NCBI GenBank assembly: GCA_900100595.1
Contig: FMUA01000012.1
Span: 39,837-103,836, forward strand
DNA length: 64,000 nucleotides
From: Ruminococcaceae bacterium P7
Lineage (GTDB): Bacteria; Bacillota; Clostridia; Oscillospirales; Acutalibacteraceae
Direction of reading: 5' to 3'
Within the stretch, counting starts at the first letter, position 1. Each line of letters opens with the position of its first letter. The position numbers and the translations under genes are program-made. Positions 56,235 through 63,926 of the stretch are shown here, one piece after another. The notes under the pieces were generated by a model. It was given only the letters and a program-made list of their open reading frames with translations. It ran no database searches and was not told the origin of the DNA.

Positions 56235-56495
56235 ATGAAGCTGAATTATCATTTTTTAACGCATGAGCTTAACGGAGAGACACTTATTGTTCCCACCGCA
56301 GGCGCGGATTTTCACGGCTTGATACAGGGCAACAAAACCCTTGCCGCCATCGCGGAATGTCTGAAAAGTGAAACTACCGAGGAACAGATCACCGATACCC
56401 TCTGCGCGCGCTTTGACGGCGACAGGGAGATCATCGCGGCGGATGTTGCCGAGGCAATCGCGCGGCTCAGAGAAATTGGCGCGATAGATGAATAA
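56235..56495 (+). CDS. PqqD-like RRE-type small protein
   Basis: The 86-residue protein (MKLNYHFLTHELNGETLIVP, FHGLIQGNKTLAAIAECL, EIIAADVAEAIARLREIGAI) has the beta-hairpin plus three-helix winged pattern of PqqD. PqqD-type domains bind leader peptides and present them to modifying enzymes. ATG 56235 with GGAGG is chosen. It follows the 55-aa peptide gene, its likely partner. A radical SAM or other modifying enzyme is absent from the neighbourhood, so the partner may be encoded elsewhere. Confidence 0.78.
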   Translation: MKLNYHFLTHELNGETLIVPTAGADFHGLIQGNKTLAAIAECLKSETTEEQITDTLCARFDGDREIIAADVAEAIARLREIGAIDE

Positions 56496-56517
56496 TACCG
56501 AAAAGTGAGGAAAAACC

Positions 56518-57258
56518 GTGAAAGAACCAAACTCAGCTATTCTAAAATTAGGGACTGCAATCAATATCATAACGGCGGTAATGTTTACATTCTTTACTGC
56601 CTATCAAATCTATTTGCTGATTCAGATTGACACCCAAAGAAACGGCAGGCTGATAGGAATCATTTTTTATCTATTTATCACCGCCGCCTCATTTTTCGCA
56701 CTCGTTCATAAGACCGGACTCAGAATTGCACGCTCTGTTCTGCTGATTGCAGGCTTGCTGCTGCTTTTCGGGATAAAGCTGTTTAATGCGTCCGCTATAT
56801 TCGGCAGCTTGGATTTTGCGAATGCGCCTTCCGTATTGCGGTGCGCGGTATATGTTGTTTCACAGCTCGGCACAATCATGTTGGCTGTTTATTATCTGTT
56901 CTTTCGGCATAATAAAAAAATCAACTCGAAGCGTAAGCTGATCGTTGCTCTGATGGCATTTGTGATTGTGCTGTATGTTTCCGTCCTGATAATGGAATGC
57001 GTGCTGATCATGAACTACCGCGTTAACATCGATTTGACGAGAAAATATACTGTGATTGGCAGGCTGTTGTATTGTTTTGGCTTTGTCGGTATGGCGGCAG
57101 GATTTATGCTGCCTATTCGGGGGCTTATTGACCCGGAAGATTTGCAAAATCAGGCTGCGGATGAAGATGTTTTGGTGTTTTCAAACTCGGGAAAGATTAA
57201 ATCAAGTTCAAAGAAAAAGCCGATTCAGGCAGAGTTTGATAAGGATTTTGTTATATAA
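56518..57258 (+). CDS. Six-transmembrane protein of unknown function
   Basis: A GTG at 56518, preceded by GTGAGG, opens 246 codons with six hydrophobic helices (about 17-37, 44-62, 71-90, 102-124, 140-164, 183-203) and a charged lysine-rich tail. I do not recognise a family. It follows the PqqD-like gene by 22 bp and is followed by the dockerin gene. A role in export or sensing of the upstream peptide or protein is only a guess. Confidence 0.7.
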   Translation: MKEPNSAILKLGTAINIITAVMFTFFTAYQIYLLIQIDTQRNGRLIGIIFYLFITAASFFALVHKTGLRIARSVLLIAGLLLLFGIKLFNASAIFGSLDFANAPSVLRCAVYVVSQLGTIMLAVYYLFFRHNKKINSKRKLIVALMAFVIVLYVSVLIMECVLIMNYRVNIDLTRKYTVIGRLLYCFGFVGMAAGFMLPIRGLIDPEDLQNQAADEDVLVFSNSGKIKSSSKKKPIQAEFDKDFVI

Positions 57259-57283
57259 AAAATTTTGAATAGGAAGTGTGAAT

Positions 57284-57622
57284 ATGAGAAAAATATGTAT
57301 TTTAAGTTTAGCGGCATTATGCTTGACGGCGGTTTTCTGCGCTCCCATTTCCGCGTTTGCAGCAACCACCTATATTCGCGGCGACGCAGATGGTGACGGA
57401 CATGTTGATATAAGGGACGTTACGGCTATTCAACGGCACCTTGCTGAGCTTGAACATCTTAACAGCGACCGACTCAAAGCCGCCGACGTTACCGGCGAAG
57501 GATTGGATATATCCGACGCGACGGCGATTCAGATGTATCTGGCAGAATACGAAAACACCTATAAGATCGGAGAAACCGTCATATATGACGAGTACGAGTT
57601 ACCGTTTATTCCGGTCAAATAA
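57284..57622 (+). CDS. Secreted dockerin-only protein
   Basis: The 112-residue protein is a signal peptide (MRKICILSLAALCLTAVFC), one type I dockerin with two calcium-binding segments (GDADGDGHVDIRDVTAIQRHL, DVTGEGLDISDATAIQMYL) and a short tail ending LPFIPVK. No catalytic domain is attached, so it may occupy a cohesin as an adaptor or blocker. It follows AGGAAG at 57271. Confidence 0.83.
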   Translation: MRKICILSLAALCLTAVFCAPISAFAATTYIRGDADGDGHVDIRDVTAIQRHLAELEHLNSDRLKAADVTGEGLDISDATAIQMYLAEYENTYKIGETVIYDEYELPFIPVK

Positions 57623-57708
57623 CACTTTATCAAATTTGAAATAAATGCAAATCAACAAAGAGAACCGCTGACCTCTAAAGCGCGTTTTCTGCATATCTGA
57701 CCCTATTC

Positions 57709-57753
57709 AGGCAGAAGAAGAACGAAAAAATTCCGTTTTTCTTCTGCCTTTTT
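57709..57753 (+). terminator. Intrinsic terminator after the dockerin gene
   Basis: AGGCAGAAGAA pairs with TTCTTCTGCCT, with an inner AT stem, followed by TTTT. It ends the giant-gene operon. Confidence 0.85.
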
Positions 57754-57764
57754 CGCTGGACTTT

Positions 57765-57791
57765 CACAACACCCTGTGATATGGTGTTGTG
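57765..57791. promoter_or_regulatory. Perfect 9-bp dyad before the DUF6809-like gene
   Basis: CACAACACC and GGTGTTGTG flank a 9-base loop, 23 bp upstream of the DUF6809-like start. It could be an operator or mark the mobile-element edge; nothing more can be told. Confidence 0.45.
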
Positions 57792-57813
57792 CTTAGAAAG
57801 GACGGTGAAAACA

Positions 57814-58085
57814 ATGACTACACTCGATAATCTCTACTACGGCAACATAGCTCCGCATGAATACGAAGTCGTGCGTGGCAGCGAGTATGACATTACCGCA
57901 AAGCTGGTAATCCGCCACGAACAGGAATTATCCGCTACGCTGACGGAACAGCAGAATACCATACTTCAAAAAATCAAAGACAACCACACAGAGTTGATAA
58001 ACCTCGGCGAGCGCGATGCGTTTTGCCGGGGTTCTCTTTGGCTGTCAGGCTGATGATGGAAGCGATGAGCAGCGAGAAAACCTGA
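57814..58085 (+). pseudogene. DUF6809-like small mobile-element protein, frameshifted
   Basis: The frame starts MTTLDNLYYGNIAPHEYEV, as in short DUF6809-type proteins of mobile elements. At 58026-58029 (CGGGG run) the reading frame changes to SLWLSG and stops. One extra G would give FSLAVRLMMEAMSSEKT, the expected C-terminus, ending at 58085. A single-base deletion is thus inferred. Function is unknown. It marks the start of the mobile region after the giant-gene operon's terminator. Confidence 0.65.
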
Positions 58086-58206
58086 CCCGCCCTGTTTCGC
58101 CCCGTGTCGCGCGAAAGAATCGGTGGGGGAAACGTACCCGACCTCGCCCAACAAAGCCCACACAGCCGATTTGTCGCGGTTTGTGGGCGGCGTTTCAGAG
58201 GACAAG

Positions 58207-58239
58207 GAAAGTGCAGCGGAATTGCTCTGCTGCACTTTC
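58207..58239. terminator. Hairpin at the end of the converging 58242 gene
   Basis: GAAAGTGCAGC pairs perfectly with GCTGCACTTTC across an 11-base loop. It lies 3 bp past the minus-strand stop, but the T-tract is weak on either side. Confidence 0.55.
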
Positions 58240-58241
58240 GA

Positions 58242-59081
58242 TTATAATAATTGTATCAGTTTTTCGTGGAGGGTATAACGCGAAACGCCATTGCTTTGAG
58301 GGTCGCGGATAATGACGGAGTCAAGCTCTTTCGGCAGCCACTTCTTGCTGAAATTACCGTTGCCAAAGTACGCGTCGATATTTGTTATTGGTAAAACGAC
58401 CTTGTCTGTATCATCAGGCTTGTTGACGATATAATACTTTATCAACAATTCTGCGGCAGGTCGCGCGGAGGGAGTCAAAACATTCCGCTCAATATAATCC
58501 TTTATACCGTCAGAAAGAGAAAAATCTTTGTTTTTCAATGTGCCTAACTCCAGCGCGTCGGCGAGAATATCATCAAAACGCAATATCCACGAGCCTTTTG
58601 TTGACGGTGAAAAAATCGGAACCTGAAAACGGATAACTTTCTTTTCCCATTCCTTGTCAAAGCCCTTTTTCAGCGTATCACATTTTTTGATGGTCGTTTT
58701 ACTGACGGAATCGGGATTATTTCTTACAAAATCACAGATGTTGTGAACATGACGGTAAAACCAGCCGCAGCCGTCTTTATCAACCAATTCGGGGAAGATA
58801 TCATAAAGCTCACTGAAATTGGTGTTTGCTTTCCAATCGTCTTTCTTTTCTGTCGGTAAGCTGCACCACGCCTGCAACGCACACCTTGTGCGTTCAATAT
58901 CTGGCGTATCGGTCGCATACATATAACCTCGCGCAATGATCGTCAGAACTCTGTGCAGCCCGATTTGTTTTATCAGCATATCAAAGGTGAACCTCCCGAG
59001 AAATGACATATCACGTTTGCCGTTGGCGCTATACTTCGGAAATAGCGTATAAGCCTTGAATTCTTCAATTTCATTCAGCAT
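58242..59081 (-). CDS. Hypothetical protein of a mobile element (279 aa)
   Basis: The 279-residue protein has no motif I recognise; it begins MLNEIEEFKAYTLFPKYSANG and contains GWFYRHVHNICDFV and FSPSTKGSWILRFDD. It follows the RNA-polymerase-like gene directly: its ATG is in the same frame, three codons after that gene's stop, and a restored frame of the upstream gene would overlap it by 11 nt. It may be a partner protein or a separated C-terminal piece of the polymerase-like protein. Confidence 0.6.
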   Translation of the reverse strand: MLNEIEEFKAYTLFPKYSANGKRDMSFLGRFTFDMLIKQIGLHRVLTIIARGYMYATDTPDIERTRCALQAWCSLPTEKKDDWKANTNFSELYDIFPELVDKDGCGWFYRHVHNICDFVRNNPDSVSKTTIKKCDTLKKGFDKEWEKKVIRFQVPIFSPSTKGSWILRFDDILADALELGTLKNKDFSLSDGIKDYIERNVLTPSARPAAELLIKYYIVNKPDDTDKVVLPITNIDAYFGNGNFSKKWLPKELDSVIIRDPQSNGVSRYTLHEKLIQLL

Positions 59082-59087
59082 TTTTCT

Positions 59088-60770
59088 TCACCGCCAATAC
59101 ATGAGAATAAACCGCGTCGGGAATAAGCTCCCATAACAAGTCGCGCTTGACTTGCCGTATAGTTTTAGCTGAATCTCCTCGTTCCGCGCGATATGCGGAT
59201 TGCGCAAAAGCGTGCAAACCGCGTCGGCGTCATACGACGCGCCCGGTGAGTAAAAGCTGTTTTTGTTAAATCTCTCGGTCATTGCAGCAGACCAAAATGT
59301 TCTTTCTTTATGCTTGCGCTTTGCTCCGTTGTCAATCAAAAAAATCAGCAGGTCGAGAATATCATCGGAGAGAAAACGGTTGTCGCCCTTTACGAGCAGC
59401 CTGCCCAGACTGTATTGCCGAATCAGTTTGTCGGCATTGTCGTTGAGCTCTTTTACGCAAACCTTCTCATTAGCAAACAACGGATTCTTTTTTATGCACT
59501 TTCCAAGAGCGTTGTCCTTATCAATAAAATACTGCCTACGAAAATCTTCATTTTGACAGAAATCAAAATAATGCTGCTCGGTAGCCTTTGTGATCCATTC
59601 TCGTTTGTCATCGGAAGGACTGCTCTTCCAACCGTCGGGTAAATCTGCAGGACGGAATTCTTCCTGTGTCATGGAAAGCGTATTCAAAAACTGATAGTTG
59701 AGCTCCGTGTGATTGTCGGGCTTTACCTTGCTGACGTTGGTGATGTAGAGCGCGTGATTGTATTTCTCGAATACGCGCAGATAGTCGTTCCAATCCATAC
59801 CATTATCTATCAGCCAGCCATAGCCCTTGAACATACTTTGCGTAAGAATAATATCAACGTCATCAACCGGATGACGGATGCCCCAGATATCTGTAATATA
59901 CTTCGTACCCGCACTGAACAGGAAATCATGAAAATGAACTTCGTGCAGCATACCCTTTACAAACGGCATACGGATTTGAAAGGAGTGATGAATGTGTTTG
60001 CCGCAAAATATTTTATCAATGGTTCCTGCAAGCTCCTTTGAAATCAAGCCCTCGCCGTCATGACGGAGGACGGTAATATCCCTCACATCTTCTTTTCGGG
60101 AATACTTTTTGACAGCCTCATTAGCGCCGTCTCCCTCTACCGTAATGACTTTTGTTCGAGCGCGGTAGGTTTCGTTTTTTACGACAATCACGCGGTGAGG
60201 TTTTGCTAAATTGATTCCGTCGATCCGAACACCGCCCGAGAGCATCAATCCATTGTAAGCGTATAGCTTAGAGAGCTGACAGTTGCCCACTTCCATATCA
60301 AGCATGATCCGTCTGCGCACCGCATCGTATACATCAGCGCGGATAAACGACAGCTTCGCCTGACGGCTCATACTGCCTGAACGCTCAAAGGCGAGGTAAC
60401 GATGAGCGCCGTTTCCAAAGTCCAATGTTATTCCTTCAGGACGGAACATTGATTCCGCTTTTTTCTGCCGTTCCAACATCTTCAGAGAACTGCCTCTGTC
60501 AAATATTCCGTTGAAGTCAACATAGAAAATGACATCCTGCAAATCCACTAAAGCATTTTCGCTTTTCGGTGGTTCAATATTTTGTTTTTTCAGAACGCAC
60601 ATCGTCTGATAAAACAGCGCATTGTCATCATGTTCATCGGCAGCGTCACGCATAATACATTTCCGTGTATCAATCATACTGAGTCGAAATGAATACTGTT
60701 CGTTTTCCAACCGCGCATAGCTGATGATAGCACGGGCAGAAAGCGTGTGAATCATATATCTGACATTCAT
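59088..60770 (-). CDS. Eukaryotic-RdRP/YonO-type RNA polymerase homologue lacking a visible catalytic loop
   Basis: The order of motifs matches cellular RdRP-family (PF05183-type) proteins: SGSMSRQAKLSFI (131-143), YNGLMLSGG (172-180), HDGEGLIS (237-244, like TDGxGxIS), FQIRMPFVKGML (264-275, with the DPBB-2 lysine), SMFKG (312-316) and RNPHIARNE (523-531, like KNPCLHPGD). The catalytic DxDGD expected after the last motif is absent from all reading frames I translated here. The last 25 residues are probably out of frame: an extra A in the AAAA run near 59165 would give VKRDLLWELIPDAVYSHVL and end at 59071. The gene is divergent from the P-loop ATPase gene. The family assignment is from motifs only and needs a profile search. 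Confidence 0.65.
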   Translation of the reverse strand: MNVRYMIHTLSARAIISYARLENEQYSFRLSMIDTRKCIMRDAADEHDDNALFYQTMCVLKKQNIEPPKSENALVDLQDVIFYVDFNGIFDRGSSLKMLERQKKAESMFRPEGITLDFGNGAHRYLAFERSGSMSRQAKLSFIRADVYDAVRRRIMLDMEVGNCQLSKLYAYNGLMLSGGVRIDGINLAKPHRVIVVKNETYRARTKVITVEGDGANEAVKKYSRKEDVRDITVLRHDGEGLISKELAGTIDKIFCGKHIHHSFQIRMPFVKGMLHEVHFHDFLFSAGTKYITDIWGIRHPVDDVDIILTQSMFKGYGWLIDNGMDWNDYLRVFEKYNHALYITNVSKVKPDNHTELNYQFLNTLSMTQEEFRPADLPDGWKSSPSDDKREWITKATEQHYFDFCQNEDFRRQYFIDKDNALGKCIKKNPLFANEKVCVKELNDNADKLIRQYSLGRLLVKGDNRFLSDDILDLLIFLIDNGAKRKHKERTFWSAAMTERFNKNSFYSPGASYDADAVCTLLRNPHIARNEEIQLKLYGKSSATCYGSLFPTRFILMYWR

Positions 60771-60789
60771 TTTCTATCACCTGACAATG

Positions 60790-60818
60790 ATTCTATCACA
60801 ATTCTTCCTGAAAATCAA
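60790..60818 (-). promoter_or_regulatory. Promoter of the polymerase-like gene
   Basis: On the minus strand TTGATT and TAGAAT are separated by 17 bp, about 20 nt before the start codon. Confidence 0.6.
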
Positions 60819-60840
60819 TAGAATTGCAATTATGAATACT

Positions 60841-60870
60841 ACTCCCACTTTTAACAAGGTGGGAGTTTTG
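60841..60870 (+). promoter_or_regulatory. Terminator-like hairpin before the P-loop ATPase gene
   Basis: ACTCCCAC pairs with GTGGGAGT and is followed by TTTTGT, 34 bp upstream of the ATG. It may attenuate transcription of the ATPase gene. A plus-strand promoter could not be assigned with confidence. Confidence 0.55.
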
Positions 60871-60903
60871 TATTCGCAAAAATATTTTAAGGAGGAATTA
60901 CAC

Positions 60904-62670
60904 ATGAGTAATTCAAGCACAAGCCCTGTACAGTATCCGTTGCCGTACAAGGCTGTCGACGGCTGTCTCTTTGTTGAGAAAGCCAACAAAAGCGGAACAA
61001 CCACAAAGAAGCTCTGCAACTTCCTGCCGCATCTCAAATGCGATATCAATGTGGACGACGGCGTGGAGCAGACAAGAACATTTCGCATAGCGGGTATTCA
61101 CGAAAGCGGACGATTGCTTCCGGAGATCGAGGTCACGGTAAAAGAGTTCGGCAAAATGGATTGGGTACTCGAACGCTGGGGAGCCGAATGCGTTATTGAG
61201 CCCGGGAACAGCAACAGAGAGAACATCTGCTGTGCCATTCTGAAAACGTCAAAAGACTCAGAAAAAAAGAACGTGTACCGAACCACAGGCTGGCAACTGA
61301 TTGACGGAGAGTGGGAATATCTCTTGCCGAATGACGGAAAACACGACGTCAGACTGTTTGGTAAGCTCAGGCATTATGAGATGGCAAACCATTGGTCGGA
61401 TTCGGATTTGAAAACGGTGTGGTTGATGTTGAAGGACAGGCTGATCGCAACAAAGGCAATCATCTGGACGCTGATCGCGTTTGTTTTCCTGACGCCGCTC
61501 AACGAGTTTTTCCGTCAGGTATTCTACGAGCCGAAATTTGTTCTTTGTCTGATAGGAAAAACAGGCTCGCGTAAAAGCACGCTGGCGGCGTTGTTCCTTT
61601 CTTTCTTCGGAAGGTTCAGCGGTACGGACTTGCCGTTGTCATTCAGCGATACGCTGAACAGCATTCTCACCAATATCAATACGCTCAAGGACGTGCTGAC
61701 CTGCATTGACGACTTCCACCCCGGTACCAGGGCAGCCGAGAAAAGGGATACCAACATCGCCCAAGGTATTGACCGCGCCTTTGGCGACCGCATCGGTAAG
61801 GGGCGGTTAACTTCCGATTGTACACCTATGGAAGCCCGACCTCCGCAGGGCAACGCTATCGTGACAGGAGAGACCGTTCCCGACGTCGGCGAGAGCGGCA
61901 CCGCCAGAACCTTCACGCTGGAGATAAAGCGCGGAGATGTAGATTTGAAAAATCTCAGCTACTTTCAGAGTGAAGCGAAAAACGGAACGCTGATGAGTTG
62001 TCTGCTTTCATATACGGAGTGGATCAAGGGCATCTACCTGCACAATGAATCCGCACAGGGAATTTTGCTCGAGGATTTGCGTGAGAGCTTTGAAGCCTAC
62101 CGCGACGAATTCATCAAAACAGACAGTCGCAGTCACGGCAGAGTATCTGAGATGGTTGCATGGTTGACGATCGGTATGAAATACTTTCTGGAGTTTCTGT
62201 ATATCCGCAGCATCATTGAAGAGACGGAAAAGGAATCTGTCCTGTGGGAGTATCGCGAAATTCTATTTGACTTAGCGAAAGGTCAAAGCGACAGCATCGA
62301 GCAGGATAATCCTGTGGTAACATTCATTCAGAAGCTTTACTCACTTCTCGAAAGCGGACAGGCGGTTGTGCTGGACAGAACGCTTCCGGCCGAGTATAAG
62401 CCGGTAAACTTTATCGGATATGAAGATGAAAAGTATTACTGTCTAAACGCGGATATGGCTCACAGGGCAGTCGTGCAGCTGTGCAAAGATCGGGGCGAAT
62501 CCTTTACTCTCAACAAGAAATCTTTAATCAAAGCACTGGCTGAGGAGGGCTTGCTGGATTCAGATAAAGGAAAAAATGTTAAGTCCGTCAACGTCTATGG
62601 AAAGGGAAGTATAAAGCTGCTCTGCATTAACAAGGAGAAAGCCGACCAAATCATAGCCTTGTCCGAATAA
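60904..62670 (+). CDS. DUF927-like P-loop ATPase of a mobile element
   Basis: The 588-residue protein has Walker A LIGKTGSRKSTLAALFLSFF at about 220 and a Walker B-like VLTCIDDFHPG at about 275, with a C-terminal DNA-binding-like region. It resembles DUF927/primase-helicase-type proteins found in plasmids and integrative elements, which unwind DNA or initiate replication. ATG 60904 follows AAGGAGG. No phage structural gene is near. An alternative is a defence-type ATPase. Confidence 0.72.
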   Translation: MSNSSTSPVQYPLPYKAVDGCLFVEKANKSGTTTKKLCNFLPHLKCDINVDDGVEQTRTFRIAGIHESGRLLPEIEVTVKEFGKMDWVLERWGAECVIEPGNSNRENICCAILKTSKDSEKKNVYRTTGWQLIDGEWEYLLPNDGKHDVRLFGKLRHYEMANHWSDSDLKTVWLMLKDRLIATKAIIWTLIAFVFLTPLNEFFRQVFYEPKFVLCLIGKTGSRKSTLAALFLSFFGRFSGTDLPLSFSDTLNSILTNINTLKDVLTCIDDFHPGTRAAEKRDTNIAQGIDRAFGDRIGKGRLTSDCTPMEARPPQGNAIVTGETVPDVGESGTARTFTLEIKRGDVDLKNLSYFQSEAKNGTLMSCLLSYTEWIKGIYLHNESAQGILLEDLRESFEAYRDEFIKTDSRSHGRVSEMVAWLTIGMKYFLEFLYIRSIIEETEKESVLWEYREILFDLAKGQSDSIEQDNPVVTFIQKLYSLLESGQAVVLDRTLPAEYKPVNFIGYEDEKYYCLNADMAHRAVVQLCKDRGESFTLNKKSLIKALAEEGLLDSDKGKNVKSVNVYGKGSIKLLCINKEKADQIIALSE

Positions 62671-62926
62671 GGGGTGATACGGGGGATAAAGGTTTGAAAA
62701 CGGCATGGACACTGGATTTATTCCTTTCTCTGTTGGGGTGAGCTTCGGGTGAGAAAATCCCCTTAGCTTCCCCGAGCGGATTTCTCAAAAGTCTCATGGA
62801 ATCTGGTTCTTCTTCAATTCTCCCCCTAATCCCCCGAAAAAGACAGTACCCCTATTCTACAAAAACCGCATATCAAATTCAAGCGGATTTTGTCGATACG
62901 GGAATTTATTTCTCGCTTTTTACTCA

Positions 62927-63002
62927 GCTCTGCTGAGGCTCTGCTGAGGCAAGCAGAGCGTCCGGCTGTCCGCCGCACGCATAAAGCCGGGCAGAAGCCC
63001 GG
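62927..63002. other. Repeat and dyad cluster upstream of mobC, candidate oriT
   Basis: Two tandem copies of GCTCTGCTGAG (62927-62948) are followed by a perfect dyad GCTCTGCTgaggcaAGCAGAGC (62938-62959) and a second hairpin CCGGGCagaaGCCCGG (62987-63002). This lies in the gap between the ATPase gene and mobC (62671-63036), which otherwise holds no gene I can support. oriT sites typically sit beside mobC with such repeats; a nic site cannot be identified by eye. Confidence 0.5.
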
Positions 63003-63036
63003 AACCCACTTTTATACAAACCACGGAGGTAAACAT

Positions 63037-63342
63037 TTGGCAAACAGAAAACGAAATCAAACCATATCAATTCGTCTTACAACAGAAGAAAAAAAGGAGA
63101 TCGTCGCCAAAGCGAAGCAGGCGCAGATGACCTTGACCGACTATCTGATTGAGTGTTCAAGCAACACGGATATCACGGTGACCGACCTGTCAGAGGTGCT
63201 TGTTGAGCTGAAACGTATCGGTAACAACCTCAATCAAATCGCGCGGAAGATCAATTCTAAACGGTTCTTCTTCGGTAAATTCGATTCGGTTATCGAAGGT
63301 CAGCGAAAAATCTATGACGCGATCCTCAGCTTGACAGCCTGA
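63037..63342 (+). CDS. mobC: MobC-like mobilisation relaxosome protein
   Basis: The 101-residue protein has an N-terminal ribbon-helix-helix (KRNQTISIRLTTEEKKEIVAKA, MTLTDYLIECS) and the MobC tail motif ELKRIGNNLNQIARKIN. MobC binds oriT and assists relaxase nicking. A TTG at 63037 follows GGAGG. No relaxase gene follows; only a 47-codon acidic remnant does. Confidence 0.85.
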   Translation: MANRKRNQTISIRLTTEEKKEIVAKAKQAQMTLTDYLIECSSNTDITVTDLSEVLVELKRIGNNLNQIARKINSKRFFFGKFDSVIEGQRKIYDAILSLTA

Positions 63343-63475
63343 TTATGAGCAGGAAGAATACAAAACCAGAGAAGAAATCCTTCACGAAATCTTCGGCGCC
63401 GACGATTATGATTACGATGATTATGATGACAGCGAGGATGAAGATGAGGACGAAGGCTTCTCTATGACACTCTAA
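63335..63475 (+). pseudogene. Short acidic C-terminal remnant after mobC, possibly of a relaxase
   Basis: The frame QPDYEQEEYKTREEILHEIFG followed by a D/Y/E-rich tail ends SMTL and stops at 63475. It overlaps the mobC stop in another frame, has no start codon of its own, and lacks upstream coding space. This resembles the C-terminal tail of a larger protein whose body was deleted. A relaxase is the expected gene here, but that is only positional inference. Confidence 0.4.
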
Positions 63476-63497
63476 ACTATATCAAACGAAAGGATTG

Positions 63498-63626
63498 ATG
63501 TCAAATATGGATCGGTTTTATTCCAAACCTAACTACCACATTAACCAAATCAAAAAAACAATTCGCCGCATTTACTACGGCGAGGAAAGGACTTTATGGA
63601 CAAAGAATTCAGCACGATTACTTTAA
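63498..63626 (+). CDS. Small basic ORF overlapping the TnpW-like gene
   Basis: The ATG at 63498 follows AAAGGA at 4 nt and opens 42 codons (MSNMDRFYSKPNYHINQIKK, ending KNSARLL). It overlaps the next gene by 31 nt and contains that gene's ribosome site. It may simply be a translational-coupling leader. I do not recognise a family. Confidence 0.4.
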   Translation: MSNMDRFYSKPNYHINQIKKTIRRIYYGEERTLWTKNSARLL

Positions 63627-63775
63627 ATAACTCCTCAGATTTTTACAGAAGAAATCTTTTTAGTACCACTACCATGACGGTCAACGGCGCTACTTACGAG
63701 ATTATTTCTGTAAACCCTACCGCTGACGCTCCAACCGTCAGTGACACTATCAAATATTTAATCACCGGAAAATAG
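63596..63775 (+). CDS. TnpW-like small transposon protein
   Basis: The 59-residue frame has a GAGGAAAGGAC site upstream and a TnpW-like pattern: polar N-terminus with YRRNL, TTTMTVNGATYEIISV strands, then SDTIKYLITGK. TnpW proteins are encoded by Tn4451-like elements near the serine recombinase. Function is unknown. Confidence 0.5.
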   Translation: MDKEFSTITLNNSSDFYRRNLFSTTTMTVNGATYEIISVNPTADAPTVSDTIKYLITGK

Positions 63776-63906
63776 CAACGTGACGTTGCATCCAAATCCG
63801 CCTTTGGAAAACTGTGATATGTAAACTAAAGTTCTGCAACGGCGGGTCAAAAGTTTTATTGTCAAAAAACAAGCCAAAAATCTCTGGACATTCAAGCCGA
63901 GTTAGG

Positions 63907-63926
63907 GTATCCTGTTAGCGTATCCT
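63907..63926 (+). promoter_or_regulatory. Direct repeats GTATCCT inside a CCGA/TCGG dyad
   Basis: GTATCCT occurs at 63907-63913 and 63920-63926, inside a larger imperfect dyad (63897-63932, CCGAGTTAGG/CCTATTCGG). A possible recombinase start, TTG at 63975 after GGAAGG, follows but is cut by the window edge. The site may be an operator or att-type sequence for that gene. Confidence 0.35.

Noticed and set aside
37887..56495. Lasso peptide cluster
   Set aside because: The YxxP motif and PqqD-like gene recall lasso loci, but transglutaminase-like B2 and asparagine-synthetase-like C enzymes are absent.
60787..60903. Start of the P-loop ATPase at ATG 60787
   Set aside because: The N-terminal extension spans a promoter and a terminator-like hairpin; ATG 60904 with AAGGAGG fits better.
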